Origin: JABJOR01 sp965603075
Lineage (GTDB): Bacteria; Pseudomonadota; Alphaproteobacteria; Rhodospirillales; Casp-alpha2
Direction of reading: 5' to 3'
NCBI GenBank assembly: GCA_965603075.1
Contig: CBFDBO010000014.1
Span: 1-64,000 of the forward strand
DNA length: 64,000 nucleotides
Shown here: positions 24,378-32,094 of the stretch, one piece after another
Position numbering within the stretch: the stretch's first letter is position 1
Layout: every line of letters starts with the position of its first letter
Notes under the pieces: model-generated
Told to the model about the DNA's origin: nothing
The model's input: the letters and a program-made list of their open reading frames with translations, nothing else
Databases searched by the model: none
Translations under genes and position numbers: made by a program

Positions 24378-25223
24378 ATGAGCACCATTACCCGTTTCGC
24401 CCCCAGCCCAACCGGGCAACTTCATCTGGGACATGCCTATTCTGCATTATTTGCCGCAAACGCTGCAAACAGAGATAACGGTGCGTTCGTTGTGCGCATT
24501 GAGGATATTGATCCGGGTCGATGCAAACCTGAATTCGAAGCGCAAATTTTTGAGGACCTCAACTGGCTGGGCTTGCAATGGGCGCTGCCCGTAAGGCGGC
24601 AATCTGAACACATGGAGGACTATGAAGCAGCATTACAGCAGCTATCTGACATGGGAATGCTTTATCCCTGTTTTTGCTCACGCTCAGATATAAAACATGA
24701 AATAGAATCCAGTGGACAGGCCCCTCATTCTGGCCCCGATGGACCGCACTATCCGGGCACGTGCCGCATCCTATCAAAAGACCAACAGCAAGAACGGAAA
24801 GCCGCGGGTAATGCTTTTGCCTTGCGCCTCTCTATGGATAAGGCAATTCAACATACAGGCCCTCTGTCATGGCATGACGGTGAGCAAGGCGAAATTGTGG
24901 CGACCCCCGAAATATTCGGCGATGTTGTGTTGGCACGAAAAGAAACCCCGACCAGCTATCATCTGGCTGTGACCATCGATGACCATTTACAGGGGATCAC
25001 TCTCGTCACCCGCGGACAGGATTTGTTTCACGCTAGTCACATCCATACCATTTTACAAAAATTACTTGGGTTAAATCAGCCCCAATACCATCATCATAAA
25101 TTATTAAAGGATGAAAGCGGTCAACGGTTCGCCAAACGCGATGATGCCGCAACATTGTCATCCATGCGGCAAAGCGGTATCACGCCAGAAGAAATTAGAA
25201 TGCAATTGGGGTTTAAAAAATGA
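24378..25223 (+). CDS. gluQ: Glutamyl-Q tRNA(Asp) synthetase
   Basis: A 281-aa paralogue of the glutamyl-tRNA synthetase catalytic core, without an anticodon-binding domain. It attaches glutamate to queuosine in tRNA(Asp). Motifs: RFAPSPTGQLHLGHAYSAL (HIGH-type), FVVRIEDIDPGRCKPEF, zinc-site residues in YPCFCSRSDI and YPGTCR, YHLAVTIDDHLQGITLVTRGQDLF and the KMSKS-like RFAKRDDAA. Length is right for GluQ-RS. The stop lies in a 17-bp tandem repeat that also makes the start of the next gene. Confidence 0.95.
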   Translation: MSTITRFAPSPTGQLHLGHAYSALFAANAANRDNGAFVVRIEDIDPGRCKPEFEAQIFEDLNWLGLQWALPVRRQSEHMEDYEAALQQLSDMGMLYPCFCSRSDIKHEIESSGQAPHSGPDGPHYPGTCRILSKDQQQERKAAGNAFALRLSMDKAIQHTGPLSWHDGEQGEIVATPEIFGDVVLARKETPTSYHLAVTIDDHLQGITLVTRGQDLFHASHIHTILQKLLGLNQPQYHHHKLLKDESGQRFAKRDDAATLSSMRQSGITPEEIRMQLGFKK

Positions 25224-25257
25224 CTCGATTCAATAAATGACTCGATTTAATAAATGA
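25218..25257 (+). repeat. Seventeen-bp tandem repeat joining gluQ and the SNase gene
   Basis: AAATGACTCGATTCAAT, AAATGACTCGATTTAAT and a third AAATGATTCAGG run end to end. TGA falls at 25221 (gluQ stop), 25238 and 25255, one in each frame. The ATG of the last unit (25254) starts the SNase-like gene. Confidence 0.75.
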
Positions 25258-26084
25258 TTCAGGGGTTTGGTTTTATTCTGGGCACCCTTGTATGGCTTGG
25301 TTCGCTTGGTTCACTTGGCTCAGCAGCCTCCAGTATGGCCAAACCGGATTTTACTCAACTTGAAGAAATTGGTACAGCACGGGTCATTGCCATTGTTGAT
25401 GGGGACACCATCGTGCTCGATACGCCCATCAATGGTTCGCGAGAGGTCCGCTTGGTGGGCATTCAAGCCCCCAAGCTCCCTTTGGGACGCAAGGATTTCA
25501 TCCCGTGGCCCTTGGGTGAGCCATCGAAGCAAACCCTGAGCACGCTGGCCTTACATAAGGATGTTATACTGTACACAACTAGCCACGGAATGGACCGACA
25601 CGGCAGATTGCTCGCCCACCTTAAAACCACCGACGGGGTTTGGCTCCAAGGAATGATGTTGAGCCTAGGGATGGCCCGGGTTTATAGCCTTCCCGATAAC
25701 AGGCAGCTTGTTAGAGAAATGTTAACCCAAGAGACCCAAGCCCGGTTGAAAAAACTAGGAATCTGGGACCATTCTTTTTACGCCGTTCGAACGCCGCAAG
25801 AGACGGCTGCTCTCGTAGGCCGCTTTGAAGTTATTGAAGGTAAAGTCCTCCATACCACAAAGGTGAAGAATATAATCCACCTGAATTTTGGAGAAGACTG
25901 GCGAACGGATTTTACCCTGAGCATCGAAAAGAAAAATTGGAAAATCTTTAAAGAGAGCACGCCGAATTTAGAGAGCTTATTGTCTCTAACGGGTAAAAAC
26001 ATTCGGGTACGGGGGTGGTTAAAAGATAACAGCGGGCCTTCCCTTGGCATTACACACCCCGAACAGATCGAAATCCTCAATTAG
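25254..26084 (+). CDS. Staphylococcal-nuclease-like (thermonuclease) domain protein
   Basis: A 276-aa exported protein. A hydrophobic N-terminus with an LGS repeat (LGSLGSLGS) acts as a signal peptide or anchor. The SNase OB-fold (about residues 38-170) has ARVIAIVDGDTIVLD, REVRLVGIQAPKL, HGMDRHGRLLAHL and QGMMLSLGMARVYS, with an Arg/Asp/Glu set close to the SNase active site. The C-terminal 100 residues look like a second OB-type domain (KVLHTTKVKNIIHLNFGEDWRTDFTL). Its start comes from the gluQ repeat, and its 3' end overlaps the converging histidine kinase gene by 8 nt. Confidence 0.87.
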   Translation: MIQGFGFILGTLVWLGSLGSLGSAASSMAKPDFTQLEEIGTARVIAIVDGDTIVLDTPINGSREVRLVGIQAPKLPLGRKDFIPWPLGEPSKQTLSTLALHKDVILYTTSHGMDRHGRLLAHLKTTDGVWLQGMMLSLGMARVYSLPDNRQLVREMLTQETQARLKKLGIWDHSFYAVRTPQETAALVGRFEVIEGKVLHTTKVKNIIHLNFGEDWRTDFTLSIEKKNWKIFKESTPNLESLLSLTGKNIRVRGWLKDNSGPSLGITHPEQIEILN

Positions 26085-28362
26085 AGTTCTTTACACTTCC
26101 TGCAACAGGTAAAATCATTTTCACTGTTGTGCCTTGCCCTAGTTCACTTTCAATGACGAGCGCGCCCTTCGACTGTCTGGTAAAGCCGTAGACGGTGCTG
26201 AGACCCAACCCACTGCCTTTGCCCACATCACGGGTCGTAAAATATGGTTCCGTGGCTTTATCCAACACATCGGGGCTCATACCAACGCCATCATCAATAA
26301 CCAATATTTCAATATAATCGCCCCGTGGTAGAACCGTATCTTTGATTATTTTATCTTCTTCAAATATTTGTGCTTTCGTAATTACCCGCAAAACACCGCC
26401 GTCCAAAATGGCCTCTCTTGAGTTTACGGCAAGATTAACCAGAGCGTTTTGAAAATTACCCAAATCGGCAGAAATATTTCCGACAGCCGGGTCCAATTCA
26501 ATTTCGACACGCATATAATCGCTCATGGTGCGGCTCAATAATTTGACTGTTTCTGTGACTTGTTCATTAGGGTTTATTAATTCATTATTGAACGTTTGCT
26601 TGCGAGAAAAAGCCATTAGCTGCTGGATTAAGGCTCGTCCCCTTTCGCCGGCAACGATAGCCGACCCCAATAGTTCAGAGACATGTTGATTATCCGTTAT
26701 CTTTCTGTTGGCCAGTTCCAAATTCATTTGAATGACTTGAAGCAAATTATTGAAGTCGTGGGCAATTCCACCCGTTAACTGCCCAACCACTTCCATCTTT
26801 TTTGCATGAATTAATTGCTGCTCAAGGTCTTTTATCTCTGTGATATCGGTTCCAAAACTTTGAAAAGAAACGATATCTCCTTTGCTATCGAACGCGGCTT
26901 CATTCTGCCATAGACACCATCTCTCTTTGCCATCAGAGCGCATCATTTTATCTTCGCGACTTTGCGATGGGTTTTCTGGCGTAAAACTCTGAAAATGCTC
27001 AATCAACGCATCTGAGACTTCAGAGGAATAAAAATCACTGAATTTTTGACCAATTATATCCTCACTCGCTATACCGTAAAATTGTGAATAAACTTCATTG
27101 GCATAGGTTATTGTTGTATCGGGAAGCCATTGGCAGGCTAATAAAGATTGATTTTCAACAAGATTTTTATATTTTCTCTCACTTCGGGCGAGCATATTGG
27201 TACGTTTGAATACTTCCCGCCGCAAAGATTTATTCCAAGAATAAAATATGAATAATAAAATCAAGCTGCTGACAATAAATATACCGGCAACTTTTAATGT
27301 TGCAATTTGCAAGTCAGAACGGTGTTTATCTGGGTCAAATATAAATTTATCATCAAAGTTATTCTTCACCAAGCCGGTCGATTTTAAATAGGAATGCATT
27401 TTTTGCCAGCGCGCAGGGTTTGTATTGCCCACATCAACGTTAGGATAGAGCATCAACTGTCGCACACCCTGAGCTTGAAATAAATTGTAGGGCAAAGCAA
27501 TCTTGCTCGATGTCATATGCAGTGTTTCAAGTGACAATCTTCTGGATATTTCAGTGGGGTTCTCAAGAGCGTAAACCCAGCCTTTTTTTGAGGCTTCAAT
27601 AAATCGTTCTACAGCATCTTGATCGCGATCGATCACTCTTTGGTGGGTAAACAAACTGTCTCCATAAAAGGCAATGCCATAATCTTCAGCCCGTAGAACA
27701 TGAAAATCTGATTTGTCCATTAAACCCCGGAACGGTGTAGCTATGGAATATCCTGCTAAAGCATCAATCTCGCCCGTTACAAGTTGTTTCTCAGCTTCGC
27801 CGTAGGTGAGCCCTTGCACGGGTTCTATCTTACTTGGGTCAATGCCCTCTGCCCTTAGAATACTCTGCAGTTCAATATCGGGAATATCGTTGATAATTCG
27901 AAATACTTTTAAATCTTGGAAATCAGCAATATTGCTATAAGCCGATTTCTTATTAACATAAATTTCAACAGCGCTGCGTTGGAAGAATGAGGATAATAAT
28001 TTTAACTTCTGGCTCGTATCATTGGCGATTAGGATGTCACTTGCCCCCACGCCATAATCGGCACGACCTTCGTTGACTTCGTTTGTTGCTGAAAGGAATG
28101 TTGTATTATTAATCCAAGCCGGTTTGATTTCCACATCGAAACCAGCTTCTTTATAGTAACCTTGCCAGAGGGCTGCGTAATATCCGGCAAATTGAAATTG
28201 CGGGTCCCACCTTAATTGTAAGACTACTTTCTCCTCTGCACGCACCGCTGGGCCATAAAAAACAGCGGGTAAAAAGATAAACGCGAACATTATCAATGCT
28301 ATAGCTGACTTTATATAGCCGCCCAAGCTTGATCTTAGGTTTGATCTCAGGTTTTTAGACAT
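26077..28362 (-). CDS. Sensor histidine kinase with NMT1/THI5-like periplasmic domain
   Basis: About 761 aa. A signal/TM segment (IKSAIALIMFAFIFLPAVFYG) leads to an NMT1/THI5-like solute-binding domain (about residues 45-330, LQLRWDPQFQFAGYYAALWQGYYKEAGFDVEI). A second TM (VAGIFIVSSLILLFIFYSW) precedes a PAS domain (SERKYKNLVENQSLLACQW...). The kinase core has H-box GQLTGGIAHDFNNLLQVI, N-box NLAVNSREAIL and G-boxes DDGVGMSP and GKGSGLGLSTVYG. There is no receiver domain and no response regulator gene nearby. The periplasmic fold binds pyrimidine-like or related ligands in other proteins, but the ligand here is unknown. An upstream TTG (28383) is an alternative start. Confidence 0.88.
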   Translation of the reverse strand: MSKNLRSNLRSSLGGYIKSAIALIMFAFIFLPAVFYGPAVRAEEKVVLQLRWDPQFQFAGYYAALWQGYYKEAGFDVEIKPAWINNTTFLSATNEVNEGRADYGVGASDILIANDTSQKLKLLSSFFQRSAVEIYVNKKSAYSNIADFQDLKVFRIINDIPDIELQSILRAEGIDPSKIEPVQGLTYGEAEKQLVTGEIDALAGYSIATPFRGLMDKSDFHVLRAEDYGIAFYGDSLFTHQRVIDRDQDAVERFIEASKKGWVYALENPTEISRRLSLETLHMTSSKIALPYNLFQAQGVRQLMLYPNVDVGNTNPARWQKMHSYLKSTGLVKNNFDDKFIFDPDKHRSDLQIATLKVAGIFIVSSLILLFIFYSWNKSLRREVFKRTNMLARSERKYKNLVENQSLLACQWLPDTTITYANEVYSQFYGIASEDIIGQKFSDFYSSEVSDALIEHFQSFTPENPSQSREDKMMRSDGKERWCLWQNEAAFDSKGDIVSFQSFGTDITEIKDLEQQLIHAKKMEVVGQLTGGIAHDFNNLLQVIQMNLELANRKITDNQHVSELLGSAIVAGERGRALIQQLMAFSRKQTFNNELINPNEQVTETVKLLSRTMSDYMRVEIELDPAVGNISADLGNFQNALVNLAVNSREAILDGGVLRVITKAQIFEEDKIIKDTVLPRGDYIEILVIDDGVGMSPDVLDKATEPYFTTRDVGKGSGLGLSTVYGFTRQSKGALVIESELGQGTTVKMILPVAGSVKNSN

Positions 28363-28458
28363 ACAGGAATCTAGCAAAAACAATCGCCGCTGTATATTTT
28401 CTTTTATAGAGGTATGACGGACTGGTTATCTTTGGAAAAGAGCATTATTATAACAACC

Positions 28459-29967
28459 ATGAAACAACACATAATTAAAAATAATTCACTCTCCCGGTGC
28501 ATGCGATTTACCATGGCCCTTGGATTGCTCAGCTTTTTAGGGGCGTGCTCTGTGAACCCGGCGACAGGCGACCGAAGCTTTACAGCCTTTATGTCCCCAG
28601 AAAGAGAGAAAGAAGTCGGCGCCGAAGAACACCCCAAGATCATCCAACAATTCAATGGCGTTTACGATGACGATGACTTGGCGGCCTATGTGGCCGAAAT
28701 TGGATATTATTTGACGCAAGTCTCGGAATTACCCAATGAAGAATTCCACTTTACGGTTTTAAACGATAACACCGTTAATGCCTTTGCCCTGCCGGGAGGT
28801 TATATTTACATCAGCCGTGGTTTGATTGCGCTGGCTGAAAATGAAGCCGAACTCGCCGGGGTTATTGCCCATGAAATCGGTCATGTAACAGCCCGCCATA
28901 CCGCAGAGCGTTACAGCAAAGCCATGGCTGCCAATATTGGATTGTCGATTATTGGTGCTATTGGTTCGGTGTATGGTGCGCCTCGTTCGGCTACCGATAT
29001 TTTATCTGTCGGCGCGGAATCTCTGCTCAAGGGTTTTTCTCGCGATCAAGAATTGGAAGCTGACAAACTTGGTGTGCGCTATATCTCAAAAGCCGGGTAT
29101 GACCCAAATAGCATGAGTAGCTTTTTCAATAAAATGAAAGGCCATGACGAACTTCAATCAAAGATTAGTGGTAAACAGACCAATGAAGAAAACTTCAATC
29201 ATGCGTCTACCCACCCGCGAACGTCTGATCGCATCAAACAAGCCATAGAATTGGCGCATGATACAATCGTGCCTAATCCTAAAATTAAAACGGAAGTATT
29301 CTTAGACAATATCGACGGCATTATATTTGGTGATGATCCTCATCAAGGGATCACACGAGGTAGAGATTTTCTTCACCCGGATTTAAAATTCACTTTTACC
29401 GTGCCAGAAGACTTTAATCTAATCAACACACCCACCCAAGTGATTGCGCGGCACAAAAATGACTCGGTCATTATTTTTGATATGGAAAACCCAAAGAATG
29501 CGGCAAAAGTTAACAATCTTGGCGATTATCTTGGTAATAACTGGGGTAAGAACATTAAGCTGAAAAGTATTGAACGCATTGATATTAATGGCATGGAAGC
29601 ATGGACCGGGTTTATAAAACGAAATACAAAAAGTGGCCCCCGAAATATTCGCCTTATTGCCATCAAAGGGGGAGATAATGAAATCTTCCGTTTGGTCTTT
29701 ATGACACCGCTCGAGCATTTCGATGCCATGGCGGACGGCCTAAAACGCATGACCTATAGCTTCCGCCGATTAACACAAGCTGAGGCAGATAATGTCAAAC
29801 CACAGCGCGTCAATATTGTCCCTTCAACGGACAATGACACATCGGGCACCATGGCGGCGTACATGGATCAAGAAAACCTTCCAAAAGAATGGTTTGAATT
29901 ACTCAACTTGCTTGCTCTGGAGGATGGGCTGAGTGAAGGTGAGAGAGTGAAGGTCATTCACGAATAA
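28459..29967 (+). CDS. M48 family metalloprotease, lipoprotein
   Basis: About 502 aa. The lipoprotein signal ends in FLGACSVNPATG, so the protein is probably anchored by Cys in the periplasm. The Zn-protease motif HEIGH lies in LAGVIAHEIGHVTARHTAERYS (about residue 145), with the third ligand Glu in RDQELEADKLGVRY and HASTHPRTSDRI typical of BepA/YfgC-type M48 enzymes. The C-terminal third is a beta-rich domain (FTVPEDFNLINTPTQVIARH). It likely degrades misfolded envelope proteins. ATG 28459 gives the cleanest signal peptide; the frame is open from 28414. It is divergent from the sensor kinase. Confidence 0.9.
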   Translation: MKQHIIKNNSLSRCMRFTMALGLLSFLGACSVNPATGDRSFTAFMSPEREKEVGAEEHPKIIQQFNGVYDDDDLAAYVAEIGYYLTQVSELPNEEFHFTVLNDNTVNAFALPGGYIYISRGLIALAENEAELAGVIAHEIGHVTARHTAERYSKAMAANIGLSIIGAIGSVYGAPRSATDILSVGAESLLKGFSRDQELEADKLGVRYISKAGYDPNSMSSFFNKMKGHDELQSKISGKQTNEENFNHASTHPRTSDRIKQAIELAHDTIVPNPKIKTEVFLDNIDGIIFGDDPHQGITRGRDFLHPDLKFTFTVPEDFNLINTPTQVIARHKNDSVIIFDMENPKNAAKVNNLGDYLGNNWGKNIKLKSIERIDINGMEAWTGFIKRNTKSGPRNIRLIAIKGGDNEIFRLVFMTPLEHFDAMADGLKRMTYSFRRLTQAEADNVKPQRVNIVPSTDNDTSGTMAAYMDQENLPKEWFELLNLLALEDGLSEGERVKVIHE

Positions 29968-29989
29968 TTTTCAGTAAATTTTAAACATA

Positions 29990-30019
29990 AAAAAAACCGG
30001 AGAAAACCCCGGTTTTTTT
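29990..30019. terminator. Bidirectional terminator between the M48 and carD genes
   Basis: AAAACCGG and CCGGTTTT arms around AGAAAACC, with an A-run before and a T-run after. It is placed between convergent genes and can act for both. Confidence 0.85.
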
Positions 30020-30040
30020 ATGTAATATCCCTACGCCATA

Positions 30041-30538
30041 TTATGCAGCAGTAAGAAGTTCTTCTAATCTTTCAGTCGCGGCTTCTAGATCGGTTTTATC
30101 AATCGCTGCCACTTCGCCAGCAAGGCGTTCGCGTGCAGCTTCATAAATTTGACGTTCACTAAAGGATTGATCCGGTTGGCCCACGTTTCTGAATAGATCA
30201 CGGACGACTTCCGCTATGGCGATGGGATCGCCTGAATTAATCTTTGCTTCGTACTCTTGCGCACGACGGCTCCACATAGAACGTTTTATACGTGCTCGGC
30301 CCTTTAAGGTCTGCAAAGCTTCATCCATTTGTTTTTTTGGTGTAACCCGGCGCAGTCCCGTGGACAATGCTTTGGTTACGGGGACCCGCAAAGTCATGCG
30401 ATCACGATCAAAAGAAATAACAAACAGCTTCAGTTTTTCACCCGCTATTTCAGAGATTTCAATGGATTCAACCATACCAACGCCATGTGTAGGATAGACA
30501 ACATAATCACCGGGTTTAAAATCAGCTTTTTCAGCCAT
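30041..30538 (-). CDS. carD: CarD/CdnL family transcriptional regulator
   Basis: A 165-aa RNA-polymerase-binding factor that stabilises open promoter complexes, notably at rRNA promoters. The N-terminal Tudor-like RNAP-interaction domain (KPGDYVVYPTHGVGMVESIE) is followed by the helical DNA-binding part (GRARIKRSMWSRRAQEYEAKINSGDPIAIAEVVRDLF). Conserved Trp lies in the SMWSRR helix. It is a single gene on the minus strand with a terminator at 29990. Length matches the alphaproteobacterial CdnL group. Confidence 0.95.
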   Translation of the reverse strand: MAEKADFKPGDYVVYPTHGVGMVESIEISEIAGEKLKLFVISFDRDRMTLRVPVTKALSTGLRRVTPKKQMDEALQTLKGRARIKRSMWSRRAQEYEAKINSGDPIAIAEVVRDLFRNVGQPDQSFSERQIYEAARERLAGEVAAIDKTDLEAATERLEELLTAA

Positions 30539-30630
30539 GTAGCACTTTCTCCATACCTTTAATTAGGTGGTACGGCTTCAACCATTTCAGCAAATAGGAA
30601 GACGCATTAAATATATCATTAATAGACAAA

Positions 30631-30681
30631 CAAACGCTGGTCCCTGCCAACACAATATTGTGTCACAGGGACCAGCGTTTG
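30631..30681. repeat. Long two-part hairpin between carD and fdxA
   Basis: Outer 16-bp perfect arms (CAAACGCTGGTCCCTG and its complement) enclose a 3-nt mismatch and then an inner 14-bp perfect palindrome (ACACAAT/ATTGTGT). Total length is 51 bp. There is no adjoining T-run on either strand, so it is not a plain terminator. It may be an operator, an RNA-stabilising hairpin or a dispersed palindromic element. Confidence 0.65.
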
Positions 30682-30788
30682 TTATACGAATAGTATATCA
30701 CAAAAAAAGGGTCAAAAATAGCCCTTGAAACAGCCTAAATTGATAAAAACCATCAATTTACACGGTTTTTGCGAAGTTATTTAGAGTT

Positions 30789-31124
30789 TTAATCACCTTT
30801 GCCGGGATTGGGGCTCAGCAGTTCCAATTTGTTTGGCTTGTCTTTCCATTCCTCACTATCGGCGGGCGTTTCCCCCTGACGGGTAATGTTGGGCCAGATA
30901 TCGGCGTATTTGGTGTTAATTTCCAACCATTTTTCCACACCAGGTTCCGTATCGGGGACAATGGCATCAATGGGACATTCTGGTTCACATACGCCGCAAT
31001 CAATGCATTCGTCCGGATGAATAACCAGAAAGTTTTCGCCTTCATAGAAACAATCAACGGGACAGACCTCAATACAGTCTTGCAACTTACATTTAATACA
31101 ATTTTCTGTAACGATATAGGTCAT
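30789..31124 (-). CDS. fdxA: Seven-iron ferredoxin FdxA
   Basis: A 111-aa [3Fe-4S][4Fe-4S] ferredoxin of the alphaproteobacterial FdxA type. The N-terminal cluster ligands lie in ENCIKCKLQDCIEVCPVDCF and the second set in DECIDCGVCEPECPIDAI. An intact C-terminal extension (KWLEINTKYADIWPNITRQGE) is typical. It is a cytosolic low-potential electron carrier. It sits between the long hairpin at 30631 and the TerB-like gene. Confidence 0.96.
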   Translation of the reverse strand: MTYIVTENCIKCKLQDCIEVCPVDCFYEGENFLVIHPDECIDCGVCEPECPIDAIVPDTEPGVEKWLEINTKYADIWPNITRQGETPADSEEWKDKPNKLELLSPNPGKGD

Positions 31125-31219
31125 TCATAGGCTCCATTTAATACCAGAATTAAGCTTTTATAATCCATCATTTAGGATGTAACGCACTCTAATGCAAGTA
31201 TCTATAACGATTTAACCGA

Positions 31220-31663
31220 TCAATTTTCGAGTACCCGTTGTCGAGCCAAAGCCGTTTCACGGTCCGGAATATGCAATAATCCAGAAATCCGTCGCATGAG
31301 AGAGGTCTCATAATCATGCACCACGTTATCGGCGTAGACAACCAGCCATAACATTTCGATTAACCGTATACGGTCTTCATGTTCCAATTCGGCATTTGCG
31401 CGCCGGGTAAAACCAAATAATTGGCTGGATGCTTCAACGGCATCTTGGGCGTCTTCAATCAAGGCCCCTACATCAATGGGGTCCAGTTCAAATTCATTAA
31501 CCAACAAGCCTGATATTGTTTCGTGCTCAAGGGCGTCGAATTCACCATCCATCATGGCTGCCTGAACCAGCAGTGCTGCAATGATGGCTTGTTTCTCATT
31601 CTCCTGATTGGCTTCGGGTGCAGCGTCACCCCCTAATAATAAGGCCCTAATACGTTTTATCAT
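31220..31663 (-). CDS. TerB-like family protein
   Basis: A 147-aa all-helical protein of the TerB/DjlA-N superfamily. Marker segments are AIIAALLVQAAMMDGEFDALEHETI, the acidic loop of the first half, and LIEMLWLVVYADNVVHDYETSLMRRISGLLHI. Acidic residues in MDGEFD and ADNVVHDYE form the metal-binding-like sites of the fold. In this neighbourhood (fdxA, S4, helicase) it is common in alphaproteobacteria, but the role is undefined. It is separated by 14 nt from the S4-domain gene upstream. Confidence 0.85.
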   Translation of the reverse strand: MIKRIRALLLGGDAAPEANQENEKQAIIAALLVQAAMMDGEFDALEHETISGLLVNEFELDPIDVGALIEDAQDAVEASSQLFGFTRRANAELEHEDRIRLIEMLWLVVYADNVVHDYETSLMRRISGLLHIPDRETALARQRVLEN

Positions 31664-31677
31664 GATATTCTTTCACT

Positions 31678-32094
31678 TTACTCGTTATCTAGAAATTGGT
31701 CTTGATCACGGAATTTATCCCGTAATTTTTCAGTGGCGCGTCGTTCAGTTTTTGTTGGTCGTCCAGCCCCACGTTCACGCACCGCAACACGTTTGTCTAT
31801 AAATGTGCCTTTTTTCGGGCGCGGTTTTGGTGGCTCTAAGTCTTTGTATAACGATTGTGCTTCCGGTGCTGGTCCCCGCCGGGTGGCAAGGGCCACAACC
31901 TCAATGACCCGAATATGATCGCCCAAGGGAAATGTCAACACGTCCCCCACCCGTAAAACTTGGTGAGCCTTACCAATTAAGGTCGAATTCAAGCGTAACT
32001 TACCAGACGCACATAAAGTTGATGCCAACGTACGGCTTTTTAAAAATCGAGTGTACCAGAGCCATTTGTCAATGCGGAGGCTATCCTCGCTCAT
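31678..32094 (-). CDS. S4-domain RNA-binding protein (Hsp15-like)
   Basis: A 138-aa protein with an N-terminal S4 RNA-binding domain (DSLRIDKWLWYTRFLKSRTLAS, LCASGKLRLN, VGDVLTFPLGDHIRVIEV) and a very basic C-terminus (RGAGRPTKTERRATEKLRDKF), the Hsp15/HslR layout. Hsp15 rescues stalled 50S subunits carrying peptidyl-tRNA. Its ATG overlaps the stop of the helicase gene by 4 nt, so the two are translationally coupled. Confidence 0.92.
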   Translation of the reverse strand: MSEDSLRIDKWLWYTRFLKSRTLASTLCASGKLRLNSTLIGKAHQVLRVGDVLTFPLGDHIRVIEVVALATRRGPAPEAQSLYKDLEPPKPRPKKGTFIDKRVAVRERGAGRPTKTERRATEKLRDKFRDQDQFLDNE

